The notes: generated from the sequence alone by a model not told the origin. Positions 45,805 through 57,798 are shown, counted from the stretch's first letter. The stretch: DNA of 64,000 nucleotides from Sphingopyxis sp. (GCA_016793775.1 JAEULK010000043.1:205186-269185); one strand, 5' to 3'. Made by a program: numbers and translations.

Positions 45805-46790
45805 ATGGCCACGCGCAATCCCTATTATAAGGGGCCGGTTTCGGATCATTTCGACGGGACGCGCTTTCGCAATCCCGCAGGGGAGCCCGAGACCGCCGAT
45901 CGCTGGGCGAGGTGCTGCGCTGGCGCCGCCATTCGGTCGATAACCCCTGGCCCGCCACGGTCGATGTGGCGCCCGTCGTACCCGAGGCGCGGGTCGAGGG
46001 GCTTCGCATCACGATGGTGGGCCATGCGACGCTGCTGATCCAGTTCGCCGGCCTGAATATGCTGACCGACCCGGTCTGGTCGGATCGTGCCAGCCCGGTC
46101 GCCTTTGCCGGGCCGCGGCGCGTCACCGCGCCCGGGGTCGCGCTGGACGCGCTGCCGCCGATCGACATCGTCCTGCTGTCGCACAGCCATTACGACCATA
46201 TGGACATGACCGCCCTGCGCGCCCTCCGCGCGGCGCATGATCCGTTGATCGTCACGCCGCTGGGCAACGATACCATCGTCCACCGCAAGATTCCCAAGGC
46301 GCGGATGGTCGTCGGCGATTGGGGCGACCGGATCGACATCGCGCCCGGCGCGGCGGCGCATATCGTGCCCGCGCTGCACTGGTCGTCGCGCAGCCTGAGC
46401 GACCGGCGCATGGCCTTGTGGGGCGGCTTCGTGGTCGAGGCCGCCGGGAAAAGCGTCTATTTTGCGGGCGATACCGGCTATGGCACCGGCGATATCTTTC
46501 GCGCGATCGGGGCGCGTTTCGGCCCCATCGATCTCGCGCTGCTGCCGATCGGCGCCTATGATCCGCGCTGGTTCATGGCGGCGCAGCATTGCGACCCCGA
46601 AGAGGCGGTGCGGATTTTCGAGCATGTCGGCGCCAAGGCGGCGGTGGGCATGCATTGGGGCACGTTCAAGCTGACCGACGAGGCGCGGGACGAGCCGGAA
46701 GTTCGCCTTGCCGCGGAACTGGCGCGGTGCGGGATCGAGCCGCGGCGCTTTGTGGCGTTGCATCCGGCGGATGTGATGGATTTTGGGTAG
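45805..46790 (+). pseudogene. Frameshifted UlaG-like metallo-beta-lactamase-fold hydrolase
   Basis: The natural N-terminus (MATRNPYYKGPVSDHFDGTR, then NPAGEPETAD) is in one frame. From LGEVLRWRRHSVDNPWPATV onward the protein continues in another frame to 46790. Between the Asp codon at 45898-45900 and the Leu codon at 45903 there are only two bases, so one base is missing relative to an intact gene. The rest is complete: VGHATLLIQF, the zinc motif LSHSHYDHMD, FAGDTGYG and GMHWGTFKLTDEA, as in UlaG/NAPE-PLD-like lactonases and hydrolases. An ATG at 45912 could still give a 292-residue product. A sequencing error is the alternative. Confidence 0.75.
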
Positions 46791-46824
46791 GGCGCGGAGG
46801 AGCATTTCCCGAAGGAACAGATTT

Positions 46825-46955
46825 CCCCTCCCGCAAGCGGGAGGGGCAGCGAGACTTACGAGCTTGCTCGTTAGTCGCAGCGGGGTGGGCAAAAGCGACG
46901 CTGCTTGCTCGCTACGCTCGCGCCCACCCCCAACCCCTCCCGCCTGCGGGAGGGG
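46825..46955. repeat. Intergenic palindromic repeat (family G)
   Basis: Two perfect 10-base hairpins, CCCCTCCCGC-AA-GCGGGAGGGG (46825-46846) and CCCCTCCCGC-CT-GCGGGAGGGG (46934-46955), flank a core with GCTTGCTCGTTAGTCGCAGC and a partly inverted partner. Confidence 0.85.
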
Positions 46956-46982
46956 AGAGCAACGGCGGTTCCCCGCCGCCTC

Positions 46983-49055
46983 CTATTTAGGCCGCCCGCT
47001 ATAGCCCGCCGCCTGGCGCAGTTCATCGGCGTCCATCACATAGCCGTCGCTCACCACCGTCACCACCCGCCGCAGCGCGCCGAGGTCGCTCGACGCGTCG
47101 CCGTCGACGAGCACCATGTCGGCCTCCTTGCCCACCGCGATCGAGCCGGTGCGCTGGTCGGCGCCGACGACGCGGGCGGGGAGGATGGTCGCGCTTTGCA
47201 GCGCCTCGGCGGGGGTGAAGCCCGCCTGGCGGTAGATTTCGAGCTCGCGGATCAGTTCGATGCCCCAGCCGTCGGTGCCCGCGACGATCGGCACGCCGGC
47301 CTTGTGCAGCCGCCCGACCAGTTGGACCATCTTGGCATAGCTTTTGCGATAATCGTCGCGCGTCAGCCCCTCGACCAGCGGATAACCCGCCGAGGTGAAG
47401 ACCGAGCGTTCGATCACCGGCGAGATGATCCCCATATAGGGGGCATAAGCGGGCTGGGGCGTGCCGCCGTCCTGCGTCAACATGCCCTCGAAGATGACGA
47501 TCGTCGGGTCGACGATGGTCTTTTTCGCGGCGAGGTCGGCGACGAAGCCCTTCATCGGCGGGGCGTCGAGATCGACGTCCTTGAAGAAGCGCGCGGGTCC
47601 TTCCATCCGCATCCGCGTGTTCGCCTTGTCGATCACCTCGCGCGGCATCGCCTCCATCACGACGAAATTGAGGTGGGTGAGCTCGTCATAGCCCGCGGCG
47701 ACCGCCTCGCTGGGCTTCATGCCCGCGGGGACATGGCCGTGGACATGGAGGCCGAGCTTGTGCGCCTCGGCCGCGGCGGGGGCGATCCACGCGGGGTTCA
47801 TCGAGGTATAGAATTTGACGCCCCAGAGGCCGGCGGCCTTGACCTTGCGCACCGCGGCGATCGCTTCGTCGGCGCTGCTGACGACTTCGGCGCCCTGCGC
47901 GGCGAGCGGATCCTTTTTGTCGATGATGACCGAGATGAAGGGTTCACCCATCAGCAGGCTGCGGTCGGCGCGGCGTTTCGTCGCGTCGGCGGCGCGGTCG
48001 ATGTTGGTGCCCGGGCTGCGGAAGCTGGTGATGCCGTTCGCCATGTTCGACAGCACATCCCAATCGTCGCCGATATGGAGGTGGCTGTCCCATATGCCGG
48101 GGACGAGCGTCTTGCCCTTGCCGTCGATGATCTTCGCGCCCGCAGGGGCTTTCAGCGAACCGGCGGCACCGATCGCGGCGATCTTGCCGTCCTGCGCGAG
48201 CACCGCGCGGGCGGGCAGGAAGCTGCCCTTGTCGGCGTCGAACATCTGAACATTGTCGAACAGGACGGGCGCCCGGGCGGCGGGGGCGAGGAAGCGTTTG
48301 GCGATGCCTGCGACCGCCTCCGCCGTGGCGGCATCCTGCGCGTCGCGGAGTTGCTTGAGCGCGCCTTCATATCCTGCCGGGATCGTCGAGATGAAGCCGA
48401 TGTTGGCGAACCAGCGTTTCTTGTCGTCGAGCCACACCGGGTAGGGCGAGGAGAGGATGCCGCTGACGAAGCCGAGCTGGACGGTCTTGGGGCCGGCGGG
48501 GCCTTGAATGACCTGCGTCCCGGCGAGGGTCATGCGGCCCTTGCCGCTGGGCAAAAAGGAGAGTCCGCTATCGCCCGCCGCCGCGAGCGCGTCGATCAGC
48601 GGGGCGCCCGCGATGCCGACGCCGCCCGCGGGGATATACCAGCCGCCCGCCGGGCCTTCGCCCGCGTCGGTCGCGGTTTTCCAGGTCGCGCGGCCGTTCG
48701 CGACGCGAAACTCCTCGGCGGCGTCGCCCGCGAGGGTGACGCCGCGGACGGTGGTCGCGGCGATCGTGCCGTCGGGCGCGACGCTGTCGATCTGGTCCAT
48801 CTCGGTGATCCAGCCGCGCAATTCCTGCGACCAGCGATAGGCGGTGCGGCCGTCGGGCAACTGCCAGCGCCATTGGTCGCCGTGCTTGCCGGCTTCGGAG
48901 ACGACGACATAATGGACCGCGTCGGCGGGCGGCTTGAGCAATTCCTCCTTGGGCACCGGTTTCGACGGCGCGGCGGGGGCGGGGGCCGCTTCATGGGCAT
49001 GCGCGCCGATGGGCGCGGCGGAGGCCAGCAGGGCGGCAATCAAAAGCAGGCGCAT
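46983..49055 (-). CDS. Secreted amidohydrolase-family metalloenzyme
   Basis: A 690-residue protein with a signal peptide (about 1-20, cut near AHA-HEA). A ~220-residue N-terminal beta-rich region precedes an amidohydrolase barrel beginning IAAIGAAGSLKAPAGAKIID and GKGKTLVPGIWDSHLHIGDD (metal-binding H-x-H). HVHGHVPAGM, VIVAGTDGWG (metal Asp) and the closing GSIAVGKEADMVLVDGDAS are all present. It is probably a periplasmic or secreted peptidase/amidase like other imidazolonepropionase-type amidohydrolases. The substrate is unknown. It stands between two palindromes as a single gene. Confidence 0.85.
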   Translation of the reverse strand: MRLLLIAALLASAAPIGAHAHEAAPAPAAPSKPVPKEELLKPPADAVHYVVVSEAGKHGDQWRWQLPDGRTAYRWSQELRGWITEMDQIDSVAPDGTIAATTVRGVTLAGDAAEEFRVANGRATWKTATDAGEGPAGGWYIPAGGVGIAGAPLIDALAAAGDSGLSFLPSGKGRMTLAGTQVIQGPAGPKTVQLGFVSGILSSPYPVWLDDKKRWFANIGFISTIPAGYEGALKQLRDAQDAATAEAVAGIAKRFLAPAARAPVLFDNVQMFDADKGSFLPARAVLAQDGKIAAIGAAGSLKAPAGAKIIDGKGKTLVPGIWDSHLHIGDDWDVLSNMANGITSFRSPGTNIDRAADATKRRADRSLLMGEPFISVIIDKKDPLAAQGAEVVSSADEAIAAVRKVKAAGLWGVKFYTSMNPAWIAPAAAEAHKLGLHVHGHVPAGMKPSEAVAAGYDELTHLNFVVMEAMPREVIDKANTRMRMEGPARFFKDVDLDAPPMKGFVADLAAKKTIVDPTIVIFEGMLTQDGGTPQPAYAPYMGIISPVIERSVFTSAGYPLVEGLTRDDYRKSYAKMVQLVGRLHKAGVPIVAGTDGWGIELIRELEIYRQAGFTPAEALQSATILPARVVGADQRTGSIAVGKEADMVLVDGDASSDLGALRRVVTVVSDGYVMDADELRQAAGYSGRPK

Positions 49056-49155
49056 CGTCTATCTCCCCAGTCGCAAAGCATCACGGTGGGTGGGCCATTT
49101 GGACGCGCGAAGCAAGATACGACCAAAGGCCGGAAATGTTCGTTCAACAGAATCC

Positions 49156-49254
49156 GTCGCCCCCGCGCAGGGTGCCGGGAGTCACGTGCCTCCAGACACG
49201 GCCGCTGGAGGTTTGTGCTACGCTGCTAGCGGCCCCCGCCTTTGCGGGGGCGAC
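49156..49254. repeat. Degenerate intergenic inverted repeat (family B)
   Basis: The left arm begins GTCGCCCCCGCG and then diverges. The right arm CCCCGCCTTTGCGGGGGCGA is well kept. It ends 3 bases before the DUF952 stop codon. Confidence 0.7.
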
Positions 49255-49256
49255 GG

Positions 49257-49564
49257 CTATTGGTCGCGCTTTTGCAGGCTGACCACCGCATGGATCGGCA
49301 GCTCGGCATAGATATGCGGGAACAGCGCGCCGCCGCGCGCGGGTTCCCAGCGGACCGCTTCGCCGAGCTGGACCAGGTTCACCTCGGCGATCATCAGCCC
49401 GGTTTCGCCCGCGAAATATTTGGCGATCGTTTCGTCGAGCTGCTCGGCAGTCGACAGGTGGATATAGCCGTCGGCGATATCGACCGGCGCGCCGCGGAAC
49501 ACGCGTTCGCGCTCGAAATCGGCCCATTGCTGCTGGGTCAGCACCTTGAAGGCCGTGGGCGCGG

Positions 49565-49568
<4 letters not shown>
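49257..49568 (-). CDS. DUF952 domain-containing protein
   Basis: A 103-residue protein covering one DUF952 domain: FKVLTQQQWADFERERVFRG, then DIADGYIHLSTAEQLDETI, FAGETGLMIAEVN and ARGGALFPHIYAELPIHAV. The family is related to ADP-ribosyltransferase-like folds and is of unknown activity. It overlaps the 3' end of gyrA by 4 bases (ATGA) on the same strand, so it is translated downstream of gyrA. Confidence 0.88.
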
Positions 49569-52285
<2,717 letters not shown>

Positions 52286-52506
52286 GACCCGGCCTTTTTT
52301 CTGCTTTTCGGGAGGTGGGTTTCATCTAGCCGAGGGCGGCGCGAAAGGCCAGCGATTCGGGCGATTCTGACAGATATATTTCATCGCCGAAATGGGTGCA
52401 TCCGGCGCCTGAAACGCCGTCATGCCGCCGCGCACGCGGGGCTTGCCAATCGCCCGCCCGCCCCTAAAGGTCGGGCGGTGACCCGCCTGTTTTCCGTCGG
52501 CCGCCG

Positions 52507-53718
52507 ATGGCCCTGATCGCGCTGATCGGCGCCAGCGAGACATTGCCCGACGGCGGGCTGCGCGCGCTCGTCACCGTGGCGGGCGAAACGTCGATCGAGC
52601 GGCAGGCGGCGCGTCTCGCCGACGTCGGGGTGACGCATATCGCGGTCGCGGTCGCGGCGGTGCCGGCCGAGTTGCTGGCGGTGTGCGACCGCATCCGCCG
52701 CCGCGGCATCAAGGTCACACCGGTGCGTGCCGCCGCCGACCTGCTCGTGCTGGTCGAGGGCGACGACCGGATCATCCTGGTCGCCGACGGGTTGCAGGCG
52801 GGGGGCATGCATTATGCGGCGATCGCCAAGCCCGGATCGCCGGCAATCCTGGTCACCGGCGACACGCCGCTGACGCAGAGTTTCGAGCGGATCGACGCGA
52901 CGCGGCGCTGGGGCGGGCTGGCCAGCATTTCGGACCATATGGTGCGCGAACTCGCCGAAATGCCGGGCGAATGGGACATGATCCTGACGCTGCTGCGCAT
53001 GGCGGTACAGGCGGGCGCGCGACGGCTCTATTGCGAACCCGCGCTGTTCGAGCAGGGCGACATCGCGATCGTCACCGACCGGCCGACCGCCGCGCTGCTC
53101 GAACAGTCGAGCCTGCAACGCATCGAATATGGGGGCATGGGGCTGGGCCGGTCGGCGATCATGATGCCGATCATACGGTTGTTCGGGCCCTTGCTCGTCA
53201 AATCGCCCGTAACCGCGCGCTATCTGCCCTATGTCACCGGCCTGCTGTGGGTCGTCGTCGCGCTGCTGGCGGCGAGCGGGCTGGCGGCGGCGGGGGCGCT
53301 GGTCGCTGTGGTCGGCGGGCTGGGCCTGGCGGCGATGCGCTTCCTGGCGGCGTTCCGCGCCGAAAGCGCCGCGCAGGACCGGGTGCGCGGGGTGATCCGG
53401 ACCTTTGCCTGGCTGCTCCTCGCGCTCTTTCCCTGGCTGCTGTCGCTCGCCGGCGAGGGCCATAAAATGCCGCCTTTTTCGGAAGCTGCGCTCGCGCCCT
53501 GCCTTGCCGCCACGATCCTGCTCGCGCGCTGGCTGTACGAGGATGCGGGCGAGAGGCGGCGTTTCCACTGGTTGCTGCCCGACGCCGACCAGGCGTGGAT
53601 GATGCTCGCCCCGGCGCTGATTTTCGGCATCGCGCCGCTGATGTTCGCGATCCTGCCGCTGCTCGCCCTGTTCCAGATCCTGCTCTGGATGCGGCTCGCG
53701 CGGCGTCCCGAAGCCTGA
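52507..53718 (+). CDS. Membrane protein with degenerate nucleotidyltransferase-like N-domain
   Basis: A 403-residue protein I cannot name. Residues 1-230 look like a Rossmann-type nucleotidyltransferase: LIGASETLPDGGLRALVTVAG aligns with the LAAGxGxRL-PKAL-PVxG signature of NTP transferases, and IERQAARLADVGVTHIAVAV follows. The glycine-rich loop and the lysine of that signature are altered, so catalysis is doubtful. Residues about 235-400 form five or six hydrophobic segments, ending LLALFQILLWMRLARRPEA. This recalls NTase-CDP-alcohol transferase fusions, but the CDP-alcohol motif is absent. It lies upstream of two other unassigned genes. Confidence 0.65.
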   Translation: MALIALIGASETLPDGGLRALVTVAGETSIERQAARLADVGVTHIAVAVAAVPAELLAVCDRIRRRGIKVTPVRAAADLLVLVEGDDRIILVADGLQAGGMHYAAIAKPGSPAILVTGDTPLTQSFERIDATRRWGGLASISDHMVRELAEMPGEWDMILTLLRMAVQAGARRLYCEPALFEQGDIAIVTDRPTAALLEQSSLQRIEYGGMGLGRSAIMMPIIRLFGPLLVKSPVTARYLPYVTGLLWVVVALLAASGLAAAGALVAVVGGLGLAAMRFLAAFRAESAAQDRVRGVIRTFAWLLLALFPWLLSLAGEGHKMPPFSEAALAPCLAATILLARWLYEDAGERRRFHWLLPDADQAWMMLAPALIFGIAPLMFAILPLLALFQILLWMRLARRPEA

Positions 53719-53738
53719 CTGCCACAAATCGATCAAGG

Positions 53739-53754
53739 TTTAGCGCGCATTAAC
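53739..53754. promoter_or_regulatory. CtrA-like site upstream of the 53.8-56.1 kb gene pair
   Basis: TTTA-GCGCGCA-TTAAC, one mismatch from TTAA-N7-TTAAC, 26 bases before the ATG at 53780. That is a plausible promoter position for CtrA control. Confidence 0.35.
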
Positions 53755-53779
53755 GCCAAGCTGCTATCCGCGAGCTGAC

Positions 53780-54760
53780 ATGGTGCAAGCCTCTCTCTTT
53801 TCCCAGCTGGCGTCGGTGAATCCGGCGCTGCTGGCATGCCTGCGCGAAACCTCGGCCCATCTGGCCGCGCCGGGCGCGACGCGCTTGTCCGAGGAGCAGC
53901 GCGCGCTGGCGCTCGGCATCGCGCGGCGGCTGGTCGGCGACGCTGCCGATCGGCTGGACGGGGCGGTCGATGCCGCGGCGCTGTGGGCCGATTGGGGGAC
54001 GCAGGGCCTGCCCGGCGCGACGCAGATGGCGGGGCTGTGCTTTGCCCGTGCCGAGGAGCATCGCTGGCGCGAGCAATCGGTCCGGCATGCAAGCGACGCG
54101 GCGCCGCATGGCGTCGAGCCGATCGCGCCGGTCGCGGTGCCGACGACAGCCGCCGCCCTGGCCGACGATCCGCTCGCCGCGATCGATCGCGCCTATCTGG
54201 TGCTGCGCATCGCCGATCGGCGGCGTTTTGACGCGCTCGGCCATCCCGAGGTGGCGATCGACGATCTCGACCTGGATTTTTTCCGCTCGTTGCTGCTCGA
54301 TATCGCGGCCTGGGCGCTCGTCCGGTCGGGCAAGGACCCGGCGGTCGCGGCGCGGCTGGGCGAAGCGGTGCGCGGGGCGCTGGCGCGGCACGACCCGGCG
54401 CGCGGGATCGACCAGGCCGGTGCGGCTTATCATGCGGCGCTCGCGGCGATCGGGGTGCAGGCCGACAGCGCGGCGGTCGCGATCGCGCGGCACGACTGGC
54501 CGGCATTGATCGCGCTGGCCGCGGCGGCGCAGAAATATCGCTATGACGACATGGCGCTGGCGCTGATCACCGCCGAACCGGCGCAGCTCGCGCCCTTGCT
54601 GGCGCCGTTGCTGCGCGACCACGCCGCTTTGGCGCCGCTCGAAGGATCGCTGGCGATGCTGGGCAACCGCGCGGTGGCGAGCGCGGCCTCCGACGATTAT
54701 GCCGCGGCGCTCCAGGCGCGCGCCGCGACGCTCGGCGATGGTCCGGAAGGTGCGTCGTGA
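53780..54760 (+). CDS. Helical hypothetical protein, partner gene of the kinase-like protein
   Basis: A 326-residue, Ala-rich, mostly helical protein with no signal peptide or membrane segment and no domain I recognise. It contains repeated Leu/Ala helices such as LDFFRSLLLDIAAWALVRSG and PAQLAPLLAPLLRDHAALAP, which could be alpha-solenoid or DUF2336-like, but this is only an impression. The ATG lies 26 bases after a CtrA-like site. Its TGA overlaps the ATG of the kinase-like gene by one base, so the two are translated together and their products may work together. Confidence 0.65.
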   Translation: MVQASLFSQLASVNPALLACLRETSAHLAAPGATRLSEEQRALALGIARRLVGDAADRLDGAVDAAALWADWGTQGLPGATQMAGLCFARAEEHRWREQSVRHASDAAPHGVEPIAPVAVPTTAAALADDPLAAIDRAYLVLRIADRRRFDALGHPEVAIDDLDLDFFRSLLLDIAAWALVRSGKDPAVAARLGEAVRGALARHDPARGIDQAGAAYHAALAAIGVQADSAAVAIARHDWPALIALAAAAQKYRYDDMALALITAEPAQLAPLLAPLLRDHAALAPLEGSLAMLGNRAVASAASDDYAAALQARAATLGDGPEGAS

Positions 54761-56130
54761 TGAGCGAGCGCATCGTGCGGGGCCGGATCGACCGGGCGGG
54801 CAGGCTGGTGCGCGGCGACGCGGCGCTATTGCGCCTGCAACAGCGCGCGGGCAGCGGGATCGACAAGCCGCTGGCGCTGCCCGGTCTGGCACGGCTGGCG
54901 GCGCTGGCGCAGCGGTTGCAGCGCGAGATCAGCCGGCCTTTGATCGCCGCCGACGACCATAGCGATATCCATGCGCTGGTGCGCATCGTGCCCGACGCCG
55001 AGGGTGCGGCGATCGAGATCAGCGACTGGCGCACCCGCCCGATCGCGCAGCCGCAGATTCCGCCGGTGACCGAGGCGGCGGCGGTGTCGCCGCAGGGCTG
55101 GTCGTGGGAATGCGACGGGCAGCTGCGGCTGGTCGCGCTGCGCCGCGGGGCCGAGGCGCCGCCGGTGACGGCGGGCTGGGAGGGTCGGTCGCTGTCCGAA
55201 TTGTTCGAGTTGCAGCCCGACGACAATGGCCATTTCGCGGTGCTCCAGTCACTGGCGCGGCAGACCGGGTTCGACGGGCAGCGGGTGCGCGCCGACGGGC
55301 CCGAGGGGCGGATGGCGATGGTGCTGGCCGCGGCGCCGCAGTTCGATGCGACGGGGCGCTTCACCGGATTTCGCGGCACCGCGCTGCGCGAGGCCGAGGC
55401 GCCCGCGCCCGTCCCGGCGGCGATCACCGATCCGGCCTTCGGGTCATTGCCGCTGTCCGACCCCGCCTTCGGGCGGCGGATCGACGGGGCGCTGCGCGGG
55501 CCGCTGGCGCGCATCATCGCGACCGCCGAAACGATTTCGGGCCAGTTCGACGGGCCGATCCGCGCCGATTATGCGCGTTATGCCGGCGATATCGCCCATG
55601 CCGGGCGCCATCTGCTGGGGCTGGTAGACGACCTCGCCGACCTCCAGAATATCGAGCGCCCGGGGTTCAAGGCGGCGCGCGACGAGATCGACCTGGGCGA
55701 TCTGGCGCGGCGCGCGGTCGGCCTGCTCGGCATGAAGGCCGAGGAAAAGGGTATTCGCATCGATGCGCCGCCGACCGACGAGGCCATGCCCGCGACCGGC
55801 GAGTTCCGCCGCGTTTTGCAGGTGCTGCTCAACCTGCTCGGCAATGCGATCCGCTATTCGCCGGCCGATTCGCTGATCTGGATCCGCCTCGACCGCCAGG
55901 GCGACCGCGCGATGGTGACCGTCGCCGACCAGGGGCAGGGGATCGACGCCGGGCAGCAGGCGGTGGTGTTCGAGAAGTTCGAGCGACTGGGCCGCACCGA
56001 CAGCGGCGGATCGGGGCTGGGCCTCTATATCGCGCGGCGGCTGGCGCGGGCGATGGACGGCGAACTGACCGTCGACAGCGCGCCGGGGCAGGGGGCGCGG
56101 TTCACGCTGAGTCTGCCGGCGCGGGATTGA
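54760..56130 (+). CDS. Sensor histidine kinase-like protein lacking the phospho-acceptor histidine
   Basis: A 456-residue soluble protein. The N-terminal half (about 1-220) is PAS-like (SLSELFELQPDDNGHFAVLQ). The kinase core follows: DGALRGPLARIIATAETI stands where SHELRTPLNAII is expected, so the His is Gly243. HLLGLVDDLADLQNIERPG and the ATP-binding boxes are intact: NLLGNAIRYSP (N), DQGQGID (G1), FEKFERLG (F), GGSGLGLYIARRLA (G2). The pattern around the second dimerisation helix resembles PdhS/PleC-type cell-cycle kinases. It may be a pseudokinase, a phosphotransfer scaffold or a regulator of another kinase. The ATG at 54760 has GGAAGGTG before it. Confidence 0.75.
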   Translation: MSERIVRGRIDRAGRLVRGDAALLRLQQRAGSGIDKPLALPGLARLAALAQRLQREISRPLIAADDHSDIHALVRIVPDAEGAAIEISDWRTRPIAQPQIPPVTEAAAVSPQGWSWECDGQLRLVALRRGAEAPPVTAGWEGRSLSELFELQPDDNGHFAVLQSLARQTGFDGQRVRADGPEGRMAMVLAAAPQFDATGRFTGFRGTALREAEAPAPVPAAITDPAFGSLPLSDPAFGRRIDGALRGPLARIIATAETISGQFDGPIRADYARYAGDIAHAGRHLLGLVDDLADLQNIERPGFKAARDEIDLGDLARRAVGLLGMKAEEKGIRIDAPPTDEAMPATGEFRRVLQVLLNLLGNAIRYSPADSLIWIRLDRQGDRAMVTVADQGQGIDAGQQAVVFEKFERLGRTDSGGSGLGLYIARRLARAMDGELTVDSAPGQGARFTLSLPARD

Positions 56131-56430
56131 GGTTTAGACCTTGCGGCGAACTGACCGCTTTGGGGTGGTGAGCGGACATTGGCCGTAACTCCTGTTCCCC
56201 GGCGAAGGCCGGGGTCCAGAGCGTAACCAGCAAACGCCTGCTCTCCAACGCCCTGGGCCCCGGCCTTCGCCGGGGTACGGCTCTTTTCGGTCGTTTCCGG
56301 ACCTCCGTCATCCCGGGCGTTACCCGGGACCTGCCTATTTCTTCAAGGAGGCAGGCCCCGGATCAAGTCCGGGGTGACGAAACTATAGAGGTCGGCTCTC
56401 GGTCGTTACCGGCCGTCGCCATCACCCACA
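56131..56430. repeat. Composite palindrome cassette (families A and C in tandem)
   Basis: No gene. A family A pair (CCCCGGCGAAGGCCGGGG at 56197-56214 with its complement at 56258-56275) is followed by a family C pair (56306-56380, CGTCATCCCGGGC to CCGGGGTGACG). Around them, GGTCGT and AGCGGACATTGGCCG-like sequence recurs in inverted form near 56400. Confidence 0.8.
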
Positions 56431-56458
56431 AAAAAGGGGCCGAAACCGGCCCCTTTTT
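56431..56458. terminator. Bidirectional terminator between the kinase-like gene and gltA
   Basis: AAAAAGGGGCCG / CGGCCCCTTTTT with loop AAAC, a perfect stem with A and T runs, 20 bases past the gltA stop. Confidence 0.92.
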
Positions 56459-56478
56459 CGTTTTCGTCTGTCGCCGTA

Positions 56479-57762
56479 TCAGCGCTTGTCGACCGGCACA
56501 TAAGCGCGCTGGGTCGGTCCGGTGTAGAGCTGGCGCGGGCGGCCGATCTTCTGCGCGGGGTCGGAGATCATTTCGTTCCACTGCGCGACCCAGCCGACGG
56601 TGCGGGCGAGCGCGAAGAGCGCGGTGAACATCGTCGTCGGGAAACCGATCGCCGACAGGATGACGCCCGAATAGAAATCGACGTTCGGGAACAGCTTCTT
56701 CTCGACGAAATAGGGGTCGTTGAGCGCCATTTCCTCGAGCTGGAGCGCGACTTCGAACACCGGGTCGTTGACCTTGAGCGCGTCGAACACCTCGCGCACC
56801 GTCTTCTGCATCACGGTCGCGCGCGGGTCGTAGTTTTTATACACGCGGTGGCCAAAGCCCATCAGGCGGAACGGATCGTCCTTGTCCTTGGCGCGCGCGA
56901 TATATTCGGGGATGCGTTCGGGGCGGCCAATTTCGCGCAGCATGTTGAGCGCGGCTTCGTTCGCGCCGCCATGCGCCGGACCCCACAGGCAGGCGATGCC
57001 CGCCGCGATGCACGCGAAGGGATTGGCCCCCGACGAACCCGCAAGGCGGACGGTCGAGGTCGACGCATTCTGCTCGTGATCGGCGTGGAGGATGAAGATG
57101 CGGTCGAGCGCGCGCTCGACGACCGGGTTCACGACATATTCCTCGGCCGGCACGCCGAAGGTCATGCGCAAGAAATTGCCAGTGTAGCTCAAATCGTTGC
57201 GCGGATAGACGAAGGGCTGGCCGACCGAATATTTATACGCCATCGCCGCGATCGTCGGCATCTTCGCGATCAGCCGGTGGCTGGCGATCATGCGCTGGCG
57301 CGGATCGTGGATCTCGGTCGAATCATGGTAGAAGGCGCTGAGGGCGCCGACGACGCCGCACATGATCGCCATCGGATGCGCGTCGCGGCGGAACCCGCGG
57401 TAGAAGGTCGCCAGCTGTTCGTGCAGCATCGTGTGGCGGGTGATCGTATTGTCGAAATCGGCGAGTTCGTCGCCGCTCGGCAGTTCGCCGTTGAGCAGGA
57501 GGTAGCAGACCTCCATAAAGCTCGACTGTTCGGCGAGGTCGCCGATCGCATAGCCGCGGTGGAGCAGCACGCCCTCGTCGCCGTCGATATAGGTGATTTC
57601 CGATTCGCAGCTCGCGGTCGAGGTGAAGCCGGGGTCGTAGGTGAAGGCGCCGGTCTGCGCGTACAGCTTGCGGATGTCGATGACGTCGGGGCCGACGCTG
57701 CCCTTGAGGACGGGGCTGTCGACGCTGACGTCGCCCAGGGTGATTTTTGCGGTATCGGTCAT
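56479..57762 (-). CDS. gltA: Citrate synthase
   Basis: A 427-residue hexameric-type (Gram-negative) citrate synthase, condensing acetyl-CoA and oxaloacetate at the entry to the TCA cycle. The catalytic His and Asp appear in [20 protein letters not shown] (split), [30 protein letters not shown] and the C-terminal [18 protein letters not shown]. The N-terminal beta domain typical of NADH-sensitive enzymes is present ([20 protein letters not shown]). A single gene between gltX and a strong terminator. Confidence 0.97.
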   Translation of the reverse strand: MTDTAKITLGDVSVDSPVLKGSVGPDVIDIRKLYAQTGAFTYDPGFTSTASCESEITYIDGDEGVLLHRGYAIGDLAEQSSFMEVCYLLLNGELPSGDELADFDNTITRHTMLHEQLATFYRGFRRDAHPMAIMCGVVGALSAFYHDSTEIHDPRQRMIASHRLIAKMPTIAAMAYKYSVGQPFVYPRNDLSYTGNFLRMTFGVPAEEYVVNPVVERALDRIFILHADHEQNASTSTVRLAGSSGANPFACIAAGIACLWGPAHGGANEAALNMLREIGRPERIPEYIARAKDKDDPFRLMGFGHRVYKNYDPRATVMQKTVREVFDALKVNDPVFEVALQLEEMALNDPYFVEKKLFPNVDFYSGVILSAIGFPTTMFTALFALARTVGWVAQWNEMISDPAQKIGRPRQLYTGPTQRAYVPVDKR

Positions 57763-57798
57763 GGTCTTCCCCTGTTCTGGCGGCGGGAGTCGTTGTGG

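Noticed and set aside
46905-49229. 774-codon plus-strand open frame
   Set aside because: Mirror of the amidohydrolase gene. Low-complexity Arg/Ala/Asp composition, and it begins in a repeat.
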